A DNA stretch of 64,000 nucleotides from DASPWW01 sp963756745 (GTDB lineage: Bacteria; Actinomycetota; Thermoleophilia; Solirubrobacterales; 70-9), in NCBI GenBank assembly GCA_963756745.1, contig CAVWOU010000006.1, forward strand, positions 186,001 to 250,000, written 5' to 3'. The notes under the pieces are model-generated. The model searched no databases and was not told the DNA's origin. It was given only the letters and a program-made list of their open reading frames with translations. Position numbers and translations under genes: made by a program. This document shows positions 19,147-27,378 of the stretch, piece after piece (positions within the stretch are counted from its first letter, which is position 1; each line of letters opens with the position of its first letter).

Positions 19147-20108
19147 GCCGGCTCTCCGATCGAGGACGGCTCGGGAACCTCCCCCGGCCGGCGTCGCGCG
19201 CCCCCCGGACGGTCGGCGCCGGCGAGCAGCTCGTAGAGGATCGCCATCCGGACGACGAGGCCGCTCTCGACCTGCTCGGTGATCAGCGAGTAGGGCGAAT
19301 CGATCACCTCCGGCGCCAGCTCGACGCCGCGGTTGACGGGACCGGGGTGCATGAGAAGCTGGCGCGGCGAGAGGCGGCGCGCGTCGATCTGGTAATGGGC
19401 CGCGTACTCACGGATCGACGGCACGAAGCTCTCGCCCATACGCTCGTGCTGCATTCGGAGCGCGTACACGACATCGGCCTCGCCGAGCTCGTCGAGAGAG
19501 TAGGCGACACTGCAGCCGAGCGCCTCGATCCCGCGGGGAATCAGCGTCGGCGGACCGCACACCGTCACCTCGGCTCCCATCGCGCGGAATGCGAGCGCGT
19601 TCGAGCGGGCGACGCGGCTGTGCATGACGTCGCCGACGATCCAGATCTTGCGGCCCTCGAGCGAGCCCATCCGGCGGCGCAGCGTGTAGACGTCGAGCAG
19701 CGCCTGGCTGGGGTGCTCGTGCTTGCCGTCCCCGGCGTTGATCACCGCCGCGTGCGTCCACCGGGTGATCAGCTCGGCCGCGCCGGCGTGAGGCGAGCGG
19801 ATCACGATCGCCGCCGGCGCGTACGCGCTCAGCGTCGCGACTGTGTCCTTGAGCGACTCGCCCTTGTCGACCGATGAGCCTGCCGACTTCACCGAGACGA
19901 CGTCGGCCGACAAGCGCTTCGACGCGAGCTCGAACGAGGAGCTGGTGCGCGTGCTCGACTCGAAGAACAGGTTGACAATCGTGCGGCCGCGCAGCGTCGG
20001 GACCTTCTTGATGTCCCGCCGACCGATCTCCGCGAAGCTCTCGGCGCGCTCCATGATCCGCTCGATGTCCTCCCTCGCCAGATACTCGACCGCCAGCAGG
20101 TGCTTCAC
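19143..20108 (-). CDS. pyrB: Aspartate carbamoyltransferase catalytic subunit
   Basis: Committed step of pyrimidine synthesis. The 321-residue protein has the carbamoyl-phosphate site SSTRTS (51-56), the HPSQALLD motif, and the aspartate-binding VYALRMQHER and LMHPGPVNRG segments. GTG start at 20108 overlaps the pyrR stop (GTGA). No pyrI regulatory gene is present, and pyrC follows directly, the arrangement of unregulated or PyrR-controlled operons. The C-terminal 20 residues are Pro/Gly/Arg-rich and extend beyond the usual family end. Confidence 0.97.
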   Translation of the reverse strand: MKHLLAVEYLAREDIERIMERAESFAEIGRRDIKKVPTLRGRTIVNLFFESSTRTSSSFELASKRLSADVVSVKSAGSSVDKGESLKDTVATLSAYAPAAIVIRSPHAGAAELITRWTHAAVINAGDGKHEHPSQALLDVYTLRRRMGSLEGRKIWIVGDVMHSRVARSNALAFRAMGAEVTVCGPPTLIPRGIEALGCSVAYSLDELGEADVVYALRMQHERMGESFVPSIREYAAHYQIDARRLSPRQLLMHPGPVNRGVELAPEVIDSPYSLITEQVESGLVVRMAILYELLAGADRPGGARRRPGEVPEPSSIGEPA

Positions 20109-20698
20109 GACGCCTCCTCCTCCTCGCTCTGTGCCCCGACCGCGGTGCGATCCCCCGCGGCCCCGATCGTCACCGCGTCCGATCCGTCCAGCTCTTCGAC
20201 CGCCACGTTGACCCGCTCGCGGCGCGACGTCGGCAGATTCTTGCCGACGTAGTCGGGGCGGATCGGAAGCTCGCGGTGCCCGCGGTCGATCAGCACCGCG
20301 AGCTGCACCCGCTCCGGGCGCCCGTAGTCGAAAAGCGCCTCGATCCCGGCGCGGACCGTTCGTCCGGTGAACAGCACGTCGTCGACGAGCACGATCGTGC
20401 GCCCGTTGAGGTCGAAGTCGAGGTGAGACGCGTGCACGACCGGCTGCCGGCTGGGCACGCGGGCGTCGACGTCGTCGCGGTAGAAGGAGATGTCGAGATC
20501 GCCGAGCGGGATCTCGGATCCAGTCAGCTCGCCGACGAGCGCGTGCAGCCGCGATGCGAGTACCGCGCCTCGCGTGTGAATCCCGACCAGCCCTAGTCGG
20601 TCCTGACCGGGGTTCTTCTCAACGATCTCGTGCGCGATGCGCATCAACGTGCGGCGCAGATCGTCGCGGTCGAGCACGACCTTCTCGTGCTGTTTCAC
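20105..20698 (-). CDS. pyrR: Bifunctional pyrimidine operon regulator / uracil phosphoribosyltransferase
   Basis: UMP-responsive RNA-binding regulator with residual uracil phosphoribosyltransferase activity. It has 197 residues with the PRPP-binding motif VLVDDVLFTGRTVRAG (103-118) and the family segments GIHTRGAVLASRL, ISFYRDD and IDRGHRELPIRPDYVGKNLPTS. A C-terminal extension of about 20 residues is acidic (QSEEEEAS). GTG start at 20698. It heads the operon; its leader holds a match to the PyrR-binding loop that would pair with the gene's own Shine-Dalgarno, so autorepression at the translation level is likely. Confidence 0.96.
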   Translation of the reverse strand: MKQHEKVVLDRDDLRRTLMRIAHEIVEKNPGQDRLGLVGIHTRGAVLASRLHALVGELTGSEIPLGDLDISFYRDDVDARVPSRQPVVHASHLDFDLNGRTIVLVDDVLFTGRTVRAGIEALFDYGRPERVQLAVLIDRGHRELPIRPDYVGKNLPTSRRERVNVAVEELDGSDAVTIGAAGDRTAVGAQSEEEEAS

Positions 20699-20701
20699 TT
20701 G

Positions 20702-20740
20702 CGCTCCTTCCTGGCCTCGCGGGACCGGGTTAAAGGAACC
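20702..20740 (-). promoter_or_regulatory. PyrR-binding loop overlapping the pyrR ribosome binding site
   Basis: The minus strand carries GGTCCCGCGAGGCC (20726-20713), a match to the PyrR-binding loop consensus TCCnGnGAGG at the tip of a GG/CC stem. Below it TTCCT pairs with AGGAA, which is part of the Shine-Dalgarno AGGAAGGAG before GTG 20698. PyrR-UMP binding would stabilise the stem and hide the ribosome binding site. Loop consensus is established knowledge; the repression model is inferred. Confidence 0.65.
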
Positions 20741-20749
20741 GACGCAACG

Positions 20750-20755
20750 AGCGTA
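20750..20755 (-). promoter_or_regulatory. Possible -10 box (TACGCT) of the pyr operon
   Basis: TACGCT preceded by TGG (extended -10-like) about 50 nt before the pyrR start would make a leader just long enough to contain the PyrR-binding loop. No -35 is recognisable. Confidence 0.3.
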
Positions 20756-20792
20756 CCAGGGGTCGGGGATGCCGATCGAGGATGATTGATAC

Positions 20793-21689
20793 GTGGCGCC
20801 CGCAGTTAGCGAGATCGTCGACGCGCACCGCAGGGCGGGTCACCTCTTCGACGTCGACGGGGTAGGGAGCTTCGTGCGCGACGAGGGGTCGGGGCCCGCG
20901 GTCGTGCTTCTGCACGGCGTCCCCTCGAGCTCCTTCCTGTACCGCAAGCTGGTTCCGCTGCTCGCGGCCGAGGACATGCGGGGGGTCGCGTTCGACTTCC
21001 CCGGGCTCGGGTTCGCCGACCGTCCCGAGGAGTACGACTACTCGTGGAGCGGGCTGGCGCGGTTCACCGGAGAGGCGATCGACGCGCTCGAGATCGAGCG
21101 ATGCCACCTCGTGGTGCACGACATCGGAGGGCCGATCGGGTGCGAGTGGGCGGTCCGCAACCCCGACCGCGTGCAGTCGCTGACGGCGCTCAACACGTTT
21201 CTGGACGTCGCGACCTTCCGGCGCCCGTGGTCGATGCGGCCCTTCTCGATCCGCGGGATCGGCGAGGTCTACCTGAGGACGATGACCCGGTTTGCGTTCT
21301 CGGAGCTGTTCTATCTCCAGGGTGTGAAGGACCGCGCGGCGGTTCCGCGCCCCGAGGTCTACGCCTACTACGAACTGCTGAAGAGGGATGACGGCGGCCG
21401 GGCATTCCTGCGGATCATGCGCGGATTCGAGCTCACCGAGGCGAAGCAGCGGATCCTGTGGGAAGGCCTCGCTCCCGAGAGCCGCGAGTTCCCCGCCCAG
21501 ATCGTGTGGGGCGCCGAGGACCCCGCGCTCGGTGAGGACCGCCGCCTCGCCGTCCAGCGCGTGCTCGGCGTCGACGACCCGATCCTGCTCCCGGCGAAGC
21601 ACTTCCTCCAGGAGGACCAGGCGGCGGCGTTGGCCGGCGCGATCGCCGCGCTCGCGAAGCGTGCGGGCTCGAGTGACTCGCGACGCTAG
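20793..21689 (+). CDS. Alpha/beta-fold hydrolase (haloalkane dehalogenase/epoxide hydrolase-like)
   Basis: A 298-residue alpha/beta hydrolase with oxyanion motif LHGVPSSSFLYRKL, the nucleophile elbow VVHDIGGPIG (aspartate nucleophile), an acid in WGAEDPALGED and a catalytic histidine in AKHFLQED. An Asp rather than Ser nucleophile places it with haloalkane dehalogenases, epoxide hydrolases and related enzymes. The residue after the aspartate is Ile, not the halide-binding Trp seen in classical dehalogenases, so dehalogenase activity is uncertain. The GTG start is divergent from pyrR. It ends in a 4-nt convergent overlap with rnz. Confidence 0.75.
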   Translation: MAPAVSEIVDAHRRAGHLFDVDGVGSFVRDEGSGPAVVLLHGVPSSSFLYRKLVPLLAAEDMRGVAFDFPGLGFADRPEEYDYSWSGLARFTGEAIDALEIERCHLVVHDIGGPIGCEWAVRNPDRVQSLTALNTFLDVATFRRPWSMRPFSIRGIGEVYLRTMTRFAFSELFYLQGVKDRAAVPRPEVYAYYELLKRDDGGRAFLRIMRGFELTEAKQRILWEGLAPESREFPAQIVWGAEDPALGEDRRLAVQRVLGVDDPILLPAKHFLQEDQAAALAGAIAALAKRAGSSDSRR

Positions 21690-22678
21690 TCCGAGCCGGA
21701 TTGCTCGTTCGAGTCGGTTCCCCGGTGAGGGCCGCGCTCGAGGGCGCCCTTGTGAACGAGCTTCGGCTCGCCGCGCTCGGGGAAGGGGACCTCGACGAGG
21801 TCGAAGTCGCGCGGCGCGACCGCGGTCTTATCGATCTCGCGCGCCTCGGCGAGCAGCTCGGTGACGTTGTAGCGGGACGAGACGTGGACGAGGGCGAGCA
21901 ACCGGACTCCCGCGCCGCGCGCGAGGATCGCGGCGTCGCGCGCCGTCGTGTGTCCCGTCTCCGCCGCCCGGTCGGCCTCCTCGACCGCGAAGCTCCCGTC
22001 GTGGACGAGCAGGTCAGCGCCCTTCGACGCGGCCGCGGTGTCCTTGCACGGCGCGGTGTCGCCGCTGATCACGACCCGGCGTCCCGGCCGCGCGTCGCCC
22101 ATCACGTCTTGGGGTCTCACTGGGCCGCCGTCGCCCGGGACCTCCTCTCCACTTTGAAGGCGTCCGAAGTCGGGGCCGGGCTCGACCCCGAGCCGCTCCG
22201 CCGCGTCCGGATCGAACCGCCCCGGCCGGTCGTCCTCGACGAGCGCGTAGCCGTACGCGCGCACCCGGTGGTCGACGGGGAAAGAGCGGATCTCGTAGCC
22301 GTCCCGTCTCACCGCCTCCCCGGCCTCGAGCTCGACGAGCTCCAGGACGTAGCTCGGCTTCCCCACGATCCGCCGGATCGAGCCGAACAGGTCCCGGAGC
22401 CCCGGCGGCCCGTAGATGGTGAGCGGCCTGTCACGGTCCTGGAGCTGGTAGGTGCGAAGCAGGCCGGGCAGGCCGAGGTAGTGATCGGCGTGGTAGTGGG
22501 TGATGTAGATCTCGTCGAGCTGGACCAGCCCCGTCGAGCGGTGCATCTGGCGCTGCGCGCCCTCGCAGCAGTCGAACAGCAGCCGGTCGCCGCCGCGACG
22601 CACCATCAGGCACGCCGTCGCGCGGCGGGCGGTGGGCACGGACCCCCCCGTGCCGAGGAATACGAGCGACAGATCCAT
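21686..22678 (-). CDS. rnz: Ribonuclease Z (tRNA 3-prime processing endonuclease)
   Basis: Metallo-beta-lactamase-fold nuclease that trims tRNA precursors lacking an encoded CCA. It has 330 residues starting MDLSLVFLGTGGSVPT, with FDCCEGAQRQM and the zinc motif HYHADH (61-66). ISGDTAPC and GHTTARDAA supply further metal ligands in the second half. ATG 22678 is supported by homology and by a TAGGCT box 7 nt upstream; the frame runs on to 22735 across the neighbouring tRNA region. The adjacent tRNA-Arg gene has no encoded CCA, which is just the substrate type this enzyme processes. Confidence 0.94.
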   Translation of the reverse strand: MDLSLVFLGTGGSVPTARRATACLMVRRGGDRLLFDCCEGAQRQMHRSTGLVQLDEIYITHYHADHYLGLPGLLRTYQLQDRDRPLTIYGPPGLRDLFGSIRRIVGKPSYVLELVELEAGEAVRRDGYEIRSFPVDHRVRAYGYALVEDDRPGRFDPDAAERLGVEPGPDFGRLQSGEEVPGDGGPVRPQDVMGDARPGRRVVISGDTAPCKDTAAASKGADLLVHDGSFAVEEADRAAETGHTTARDAAILARGAGVRLLALVHVSSRYNVTELLAEAREIDKTAVAPRDFDLVEVPFPERGEPKLVHKGALERGPHRGTDSNEQSGSD

Positions 22679-22685
22679 CGCGCCT

Positions 22686-22691
22686 AGCCTA
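22686..22691 (-). promoter_or_regulatory. -10 box (TAGGCT) of leaderless rnz transcript
   Basis: TAGGCT plus a 7-nt spacer (AGGCGCG) directly before ATG 22678. Confidence 0.5.
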
Positions 22692-22739
22692 GATAGAGGA
22701 CAGCTCCCCGCGTAGGCGGGAACTAGACTGGGCAACCGA

Positions 22740-22812
22740 GCGCCCGTAGCTCAGTGGATAGAGCGGCTGCCTCCGGAGCAGCAGGCCGCAGGTTCGAATC
22801 CTGCCGGGCGCG
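22740..22812 (+). tRNA. tRNA-Arg (anticodon CCG)
   Basis: A full cloverleaf folds: acceptor GCGCCCG/CGGGCGC, D arm GCTC/GAGC, anticodon stem GCTGC/GCAGC with loop CTCCGGA (anticodon CCG at 22773-22775), variable loop AGGCC, and T arm GCAGG/CCTGC with loop TTCGAAT. The discriminator base is G at 22812. CCA is not encoded. It decodes CGG arginine codons, which are frequent in this GC-rich DNA. Confidence 0.97.
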
Positions 22813-22820
22813 CTGACCGC

Positions 22821-23712
22821 TTACCCGTCGAGCGGCGTGGCGGAGAGCCGCTCCGGGGCATGGTCGCGGACGAAGGCCTCCAGATCCGCGAGCGAGACCT
22901 CCGGCGCGTCCGCCGATCGCCGGAACGCGTCCGGCGGGATCAGGACGAGGCGATCCACGCCCAACCGACCGTACGCGGCGACCGACGTCGGCGTCGAGCC
23001 TTCCGCGCGGCGACACGCTGATCTCGAACTCGGACGCGTCGCGACCGGCATCGGCAAGCGCCAGCCGGATGCTCTCGATCTGCTCGGCGGCAGCATCGGG
23101 ATCGAGGAAGAACCCGTACCACCCTTGGGCATCGCGCGCCGCGCGGCGGTGGACGGCGGGAGAGTAGCCGCCCATCACCACCGGCAGCGGGCGCTGGAGC
23201 GGGCGCGGATGGGCGTTGACTCCCGAGAAGCTGACGAACTCGCCGTCGAACGACGGCCGCTCGTGTTCCCAGAGCGCGCGCATCGCGCCGAGGTACTCGG
23301 CCGCCCGAGCCCCGCGTCGCTCCATCGGGACGCCGACCGCCTCGAGCTCGGGCTGGAGATAGCCGACGCCCATACCGAAGGTGAGCCGTCCGCCCGTGAT
23401 TACGTCGAGGCTGGCGAGCTGCTTGGCAAGGACCACCGGGTTGCGCTGAGGCAGGACCACGATGCCCGTGGCGAGGCGGACCCGCTCGGTATGCGCCGCG
23501 AGGAACGCAAGCGCAATAAGCCCGTCGAGGATCGGATCCTCGGGCTCCATCGGCGAGGGCGGCACGCGCGGGTCGGGGACCACGACGTGCTCGCCGACCC
23601 ACAGCGAGTCGTATCCGAGCTCCTCCGCAAGCGATCCGATACGGGCCAGGCCCTCGCGGTTGGCGGTGAGGTTCTGATTGAGGGCGAAGAGCCCGAGCGA
23701 CGGAGCTCCCAT
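22821..23712 (-). CDS. LLM-class F420-dependent oxidoreductase (frameshifted near 23,005)
   Basis: Luciferase-like TIM-barrel oxidoreductase. The N-terminal frame starts MGAPSLGLFALNQNLTANREGL and has IGSLAEELGYDSLWVGEHVVVP, VRLATGIVVLPQRNPVVLAKQLA and GRLTFGMGVGYLQPELEAVG, all typical of the F420 (LLM) family. The natural C-terminus (SVAAYGRLGVDRLVLIPP through ATPLDG) is in another frame and ends at 22821. The break lies in a CGCGCG-rich stretch around 23,003-23,010; a 2-nt change restores one frame of about 297 codons. ATG 23712 has a TAGCGT box 7 nt upstream. The substrate is unknown. Confidence 0.82.
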
Positions 23713-23719
23713 GCAGCTC

Positions 23720-23725
23720 ACGCTA
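23720..23725 (-). promoter_or_regulatory. -10 box (TAGCGT) of leaderless LLM oxidoreductase transcript
   Basis: TAGCGT plus a 7-nt spacer (GAGCTGC) before ATG 23712. Confidence 0.45.
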
Positions 23726-23806
23726 CCGTGCCCGTATCGCGCGGAGAGACGAGTCGTCGGCATCGCGGCCGTTGCCGTAAGGGACGACCCTGCGGCCGCA
23801 GCGTCG

Positions 23807-24811
23807 CTATGCGCCTGAGGGCCTCGGCGCTCGCGCCTCGGGGTGCTCGCGGTACCACTCGATCGTGCGCCGCAGGCCTTCCTCGAGCGACACCGCGGGG
23901 GTCCACCCCACCCGCTCGCGGATCTTCGAGGCATCGACGAACTGGCGGTCGATCTCGCCGTCGGGGTTTCCAGTTCCGCGGATGTCCGGCTCGACGCCCA
24001 AGGCCGACAGCCGCGCGATCATCTCGACGACCTCGCCGACCGCGTAGGGGCGCTCGCCGCCGGCGTTGAAGGCCTCGCCCCGAACCTCGGCGCGGTCGAG
24101 AGCGCCGGCGATCGCTAGGTAGGCGCCGACCGCGTCCTCAACGTAGAGGAAGTCGCGCACCGGTGAGCCGTCGGAGCGGATCACGGGCGCGCGGCCGTCG
24201 ATCGCCGCGCTCACCGCCTCGGGGATCAATCGCGAGAAGTTGAGGTCGCCGCCGCCATAGATGTTCGCGAACCGGGTCACCGCCACGGGGACGCCGTAGG
24301 AGTGCCAGTAGCTGCGCGCGATCAGGTCGGCCGCCGACTTCGAGGCCTCGTACGGCGCCGTGGGCTGGAGCGCGTAGTGCTCGCGGTAGGGCAGCTTCTC
24401 GTGCGCCCCGTACGCCTTGTCCGACGAGGCGACGATCGTCCGCTCCACCCCCTGCTCGCGGCATGCCTCGAGCAGCGTCCACGTCCCCCGCACGTTGACG
24501 TCGAAGGTCTCCGCCGGAGAGCTCGCGGCGGTCCCGACGATCGTCTGCGCTGCGAGGTGAAAGACGGTGTCGACGTCGGCGGCGCTCATCGTGCGCGCAA
24601 CCAGCTCGGCGTCGCGCAGATCTCCCGTGGCTTCCTCGACCTCGCCGGCGATCCCGTGCAGCTCGAGTCCCGACGGGCGAGACGAGTCGCCCCCGACGTC
24701 GAACGAGACCACCCTGGTGCCGCGCTCGAGCAGGCCCTTGACGAGCCACGAGCCGACGAACCCGCGACCGCCGGTTACGAGTGAACTGCTACCGGGTCCC
24801 ACACTCGCCAC
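23807..24811 (-). CDS. NAD-dependent nucleotide-sugar epimerase/dehydratase (CDP-glucose 4,6-dehydratase-like)
   Basis: Extended SDR enzyme of about 334 residues. The NAD-binding motif is VTGGRGFVGSWLV, followed by FHLAAQTIVGTAASSP, the strand VASSDKAYG, the catalytic YEASK (Y-x3-K), and ANIYGGGDLNFSRLIPE. The SSDKxYG block and the adjacent glucose-1-phosphate cytidylyltransferase-like gene point to a CDP-sugar 4,6-dehydratase. The start is taken as GTG 24811 (alternative GTG 24802), inside the end of the upstream gene, so the two are translationally coupled. The product could feed deoxysugar units of a cell-surface glycan. Confidence 0.8.
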   Translation of the reverse strand: MASVGPGSSSLVTGGRGFVGSWLVKGLLERGTRVVSFDVGGDSSRPSGLELHGIAGEVEEATGDLRDAELVARTMSAADVDTVFHLAAQTIVGTAASSPAETFDVNVRGTWTLLEACREQGVERTIVASSDKAYGAHEKLPYREHYALQPTAPYEASKSAADLIARSYWHSYGVPVAVTRFANIYGGGDLNFSRLIPEAVSAAIDGRAPVIRSDGSPVRDFLYVEDAVGAYLAIAGALDRAEVRGEAFNAGGERPYAVGEVVEMIARLSALGVEPDIRGTGNPDGEIDRQFVDASKIRERVGWTPAVSLEEGLRRTIEWYREHPEARAPRPSGA

Positions 24812-25513
24812 GGCGGGTCGTCGGACTCCCACAGGTCGTTGAGCAGGACGGCGTCCTTGTAGGTGTCCATGCAGTCCCAGAATCCGCTGTGCCGGTACGC
24901 GTGGAGCTGGCGATCGGCCGCGAGCCGCTCGAGCGGCTCGCGCTCGAGCACGCTGGACTCCGTCGAGATACGAGAACACTCCGGGCTCGAAGCAGAAGAA
25001 GCCGCCGTTGACCCAGTGGTCGAGCTGCGGTTTCTCGGCGAAGCCGCGGACAAGTCCCTCGCCGTCGAGCTCCGCGACCCCGAACTGGCTGCGCGGGCGC
25101 ACCACGGTGACCGTCGCGAGATCACCGTGGCCGCGGTGGAACTCGGTCAGCGCGCCGAGATCGATGTTGGCCACGCCGTCGGCGTAGGTCGCGTGAAACC
25201 AGCCGCCCGCGACCCGGTCCTCGATCAGCTTGATCCTGCCCCCCGTGGGGGTGTCGAGCCCGGTGTCGACGCACTCGATCTCAACCGGCTCGGGCCACGA
25301 CTCCGAGGCGACGAACCGTTCGATCATCTCGCCCAGGTAGCCGGTGCAGAGGACGAACCGGCGCAGCCCCTGGGACGCGTAGATCCGCACGACGTGCCAC
25401 AGGATCGGCCGCCCGCCGATCTCGACCAGCGCCTTGGGAATCGCGTGGGTCCGTTCCTGGAGCCGTGTTCCGCGCCCGCCACACAGGACGACGACGCTGT
25501 CCGCGCGTTGCAT
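24775..25513 (-). CDS. Sugar-1-phosphate nucleotidyltransferase, RfbF (glucose-1-phosphate cytidylyltransferase)-like (frameshifted near 24,958)
   Basis: Activates a sugar phosphate as a nucleotide sugar. The first part has VVVLCGGRGTRLQERTHAIPKALVEIG (shown from residue 7), GGRPILWHVVRIY, a TGGRIKLI segment, YADGVANIDLGAL and VNGGFFCFEPGVFSYLD, a close fit to cytidylyltransferases. The remainder (LEREPLERLAADRQLHAYRH, then GFWDCMDTYKDAVLLNDLW) is read in another frame and stops at TAA 24777-24775. The break is at about 24,951-24,965. ATG 25513 follows a CATACT box by 7 nt. The overlapping downstream dehydratase supports a CDP-sugar pathway. Confidence 0.8.
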
Positions 25514-25520
25514 CGGGCGA

Positions 25521-25526
25521 AGTATG
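25521..25526 (-). promoter_or_regulatory. Possible -10 box (CATACT) of the CDP-sugar gene pair
   Basis: CATACT with a 7-nt spacer (TCGCCCG) before ATG 25513, again leaderless geometry but with C instead of T at the first position. Confidence 0.35.
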
Positions 25527-25644
25527 AAGGAGTGGGAGTCACCGCAGACCCGCTCGAACCGGACGCGGGAGCGAGCGAGCAAGGCTGCCGGTTATGTGAG
25601 TGCGAGCGAGTGGGAGCGGAGGATTCGAGCGGAATTGATTTGGC

Positions 25645-25917
25645 TCAGCCGCCCGCCACGGCGGGAAGGATCTGGACCTCGTCGCCGTCGGAGATCTCGG
25701 TCTCGAGCCCGTCCTTGAACCGGATGTCCTCGCCGCCGACGTAAACGTTCACGAACCGGCGCAGGTCTCCGTTCTCGGTGATTCGCTCCCGAAGGTCCTC
25801 GTGGCGGTCGAACACCGCCTCGAGCGCGTCCCCGACGGTCGCGCCGTCGACCTCGATCTCGCCCTCGTCGTCGGTGACGATGCGAAGCTGCGCCGGGATC
25901 TTGACCGTGACCGCCAT
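25645..25917 (-). CDS. MoaD/ThiS-family sulfur carrier protein
   Basis: A 90-residue beta-grasp protein ending in the activated di-glycine ILPAVAGG, the site of adenylation and thiocarboxylate formation. The core strands TVKIPAQLRIVT and FVNVYVGGEDIRF, with DGDEVQIL near the end, are typical. It overlaps the stop of the threonine-synthase-like gene by one base (TGATG) and shares its SAM riboswitch. This argues for sulfur delivery in amino-acid synthesis, as with CysO of Mycobacterium, rather than for molybdopterin or thiamine; no mec, moaE or thiG gene lies nearby. The exact acceptor is an inference. Confidence 0.88.
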   Translation of the reverse strand: MAVTVKIPAQLRIVTDDEGEIEVDGATVGDALEAVFDRHEDLRERITENGDLRRFVNVYVGGEDIRFKDGLETEISDGDEVQILPAVAGG

Positions 25918-27179
25918 CAGGAGGCGCTCCCGGCGGCCGCCGCGGAGCGGTCGCGCTCGACGACGCGCTCGAAACCCTCGAGCGTCGGCTCGATCTCGTG
26001 CATCTCGAACAGCTCGCGGGTCGCCTCGAGCGTCTTCAGTCCCTCGCCGGTGATGTACACGACGACGCGCTCGTCCGGCGAGATGTCGCCGCGCCCGGCG
26101 AGCTTCGCAAGCACCGCCGTCGTGACGCCGCCCGCGGTCTCGGTGAACACGCCGGTCGTCTCGGCGAGCAGGCGGATGCCATCGCGGATCTCCGCGTCCG
26201 TGACGGAGTCGATCCCGCCGCCCGACGAGCGTGCGAGCTCGAGCGCATAGGGGCCGTCGGCCGGGTTTCCGATCGCGAGGCTCTTCGCGATCGTGTCCGG
26301 GTCCTGCCGCGGCAGGCAGGTCTCATTGCCGGCGTCGAACGCCTCCGCGACCGGATCGCAGCCGGTTGCCTGGGCGCCGTTGAACCTCGGAAGCTCGCCG
26401 TGGACGAGCCCCAGCCCCCTCCACTCGTTGAATCCACGCCCCAGCTTGGTGAACAGCGAGCCGGACGCAATCGGACACACCACGCGGTCGGGCAGGGACC
26501 ACCCGAGCTGCTCGACCGTCTCGTAGGCGAGCGTCTTCGAGCCCTCCGCGTAGTAGGGGCGCAGGTTGACGTTGACGAACGCCCACCCGCGGGTCTCCGA
26601 GAGCTGGGTACAGAGGCGGTTGACGTCGTCGTACGTGCCGCGCACTCCGACGAGCGTCGTCCCGTACACGGCGGTGGCGAGCAGCTTCTGCTCCTCGAGA
26701 TCCCGCGGCACGAACACATACGAGTCGAGGCCCGCGGCGGCGGCATGCGCCGCGACAGCGTTGGCGAGGTTGCCGGTGGACGCGCACGCCACGGTCTCGA
26801 ACCCGAGCTCCCGCGCCTTGGCCAGCGCGACGCCGACAACTCGGTCCTTGAACGAGTGGGTGGGGTTCGCGGCGTCGTTCTTAACCCACACCTCGCGCAG
26901 CCCCAGCCGCTCTGCGAGCCGATCGGCGCGGATCAACGGCGTCAGGCCGGGCTCGAGCGGGCCACGTGAATTCGGCGGACCGCCCTCGAACGGCAGGAAG
27001 TCCGAGTAGCGCCAGATTCCGCGTGAGCCCGCCTGGATCTTGCGTTTCGTCTCGGCCGCGTCCAGGCCCGAGAGGTCATAGCTGACCTCGAGCGGCCCGA
27101 AGCACTGCTCGCACACGTAACGCGCGTCGAGCGGATACTCAGCCCCGCACTCCTTGCATCTCAGCGATTCGAGTCCCAA
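25917..27179 (-). CDS. thrC: Threonine synthase-like PLP enzyme with N-terminal zinc ribbon
   Basis: Fold-type II PLP enzyme of 420 residues. A zinc ribbon (C8, C11, C23, C26) is followed by the PLP lysine K111 in NPTHSFKDR. The ASTGNLANAVAAHAAAAG phosphate loop and IASGSLFTKLGRGFNEW follow, with VFTETAGGVTTAVLAKLA near the C-terminus. Classical threonine synthase converts O-phosphohomoserine to threonine. Here the gene is preceded by a SAM-I riboswitch and coupled to a sulfur carrier, so a sulfur-amino-acid role is possible. The TTG start at 27179 has AAGGAG 8 nt upstream. No hom or thrB gene is in the window. Confidence 0.88.
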   Translation of the reverse strand: MGLESLRCKECGAEYPLDARYVCEQCFGPLEVSYDLSGLDAAETKRKIQAGSRGIWRYSDFLPFEGGPPNSRGPLEPGLTPLIRADRLAERLGLREVWVKNDAANPTHSFKDRVVGVALAKARELGFETVACASTGNLANAVAAHAAAAGLDSYVFVPRDLEEQKLLATAVYGTTLVGVRGTYDDVNRLCTQLSETRGWAFVNVNLRPYYAEGSKTLAYETVEQLGWSLPDRVVCPIASGSLFTKLGRGFNEWRGLGLVHGELPRFNGAQATGCDPVAEAFDAGNETCLPRQDPDTIAKSLAIGNPADGPYALELARSSGGGIDSVTDAEIRDGIRLLAETTGVFTETAGGVTTAVLAKLAGRGDISPDERVVVYITGEGLKTLEATRELFEMHEIEPTLEGFERVVERDRSAAAAGSAS

Positions 27180-27259
27180 TTCAACGTCTCCTTCTCGGTG
27201 ACCTAACGAGTAAGACCTCCGCCGGGCTGTGAGCAGAGGTCCTGTTTGGGACTCTCACT
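27180..27259 (-). promoter_or_regulatory. Expression platform of the SAM riboswitch
   Basis: Between aptamer and start codon, GACCTC can pair with GAGGTC (27238-27243 region with 27213-27218), while the overlapping GTCTTACTC can alternatively pair towards GAGAAGGAGAC, which contains the Shine-Dalgarno. No terminator T-run is seen, so control of translation initiation is more likely than termination. Confidence 0.45.
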
Positions 27260-27360
27260 CACATCTTCCAGGCAATCCACCTGCTGGAGTTGGCACCTTT
27301 CCCCTTGCGGGGGGGTTGCCGGGGCTTCTTCGGGCCAGTCCCTCCACCCCTCTCGATGTG
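27260..27360 (-). promoter_or_regulatory. SAM-I (S-box) riboswitch aptamer
   Basis: The minus strand reads P1 CACATC (27360-27355), then GAGAGGGGTGGAGGGACTGG, CCCGAAGAAGCCCCGGCAAC, a P3 hairpin CCCCC-GCAA-GGGG, GGTGCCAACTCCAGCAGG, a P4 hairpin and the closing P1 strand GATGTG (27265-27260). These are the hallmark conserved blocks of the SAM-I riboswitch in the correct order. It should repress the downstream threonine-synthase-like/MoaD operon when S-adenosylmethionine is plentiful. Confidence 0.93.
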
Positions 27361-27378
27361 GCGGTTATGTGGCCGGGC

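Noticed and set aside
22723..22820. A protein-coding extension of rnz or the LLM gene across 22,723-22,820
   Set aside because: The interval holds a perfect tRNA-Arg cloverleaf; the extended translations are unrelated to either family.
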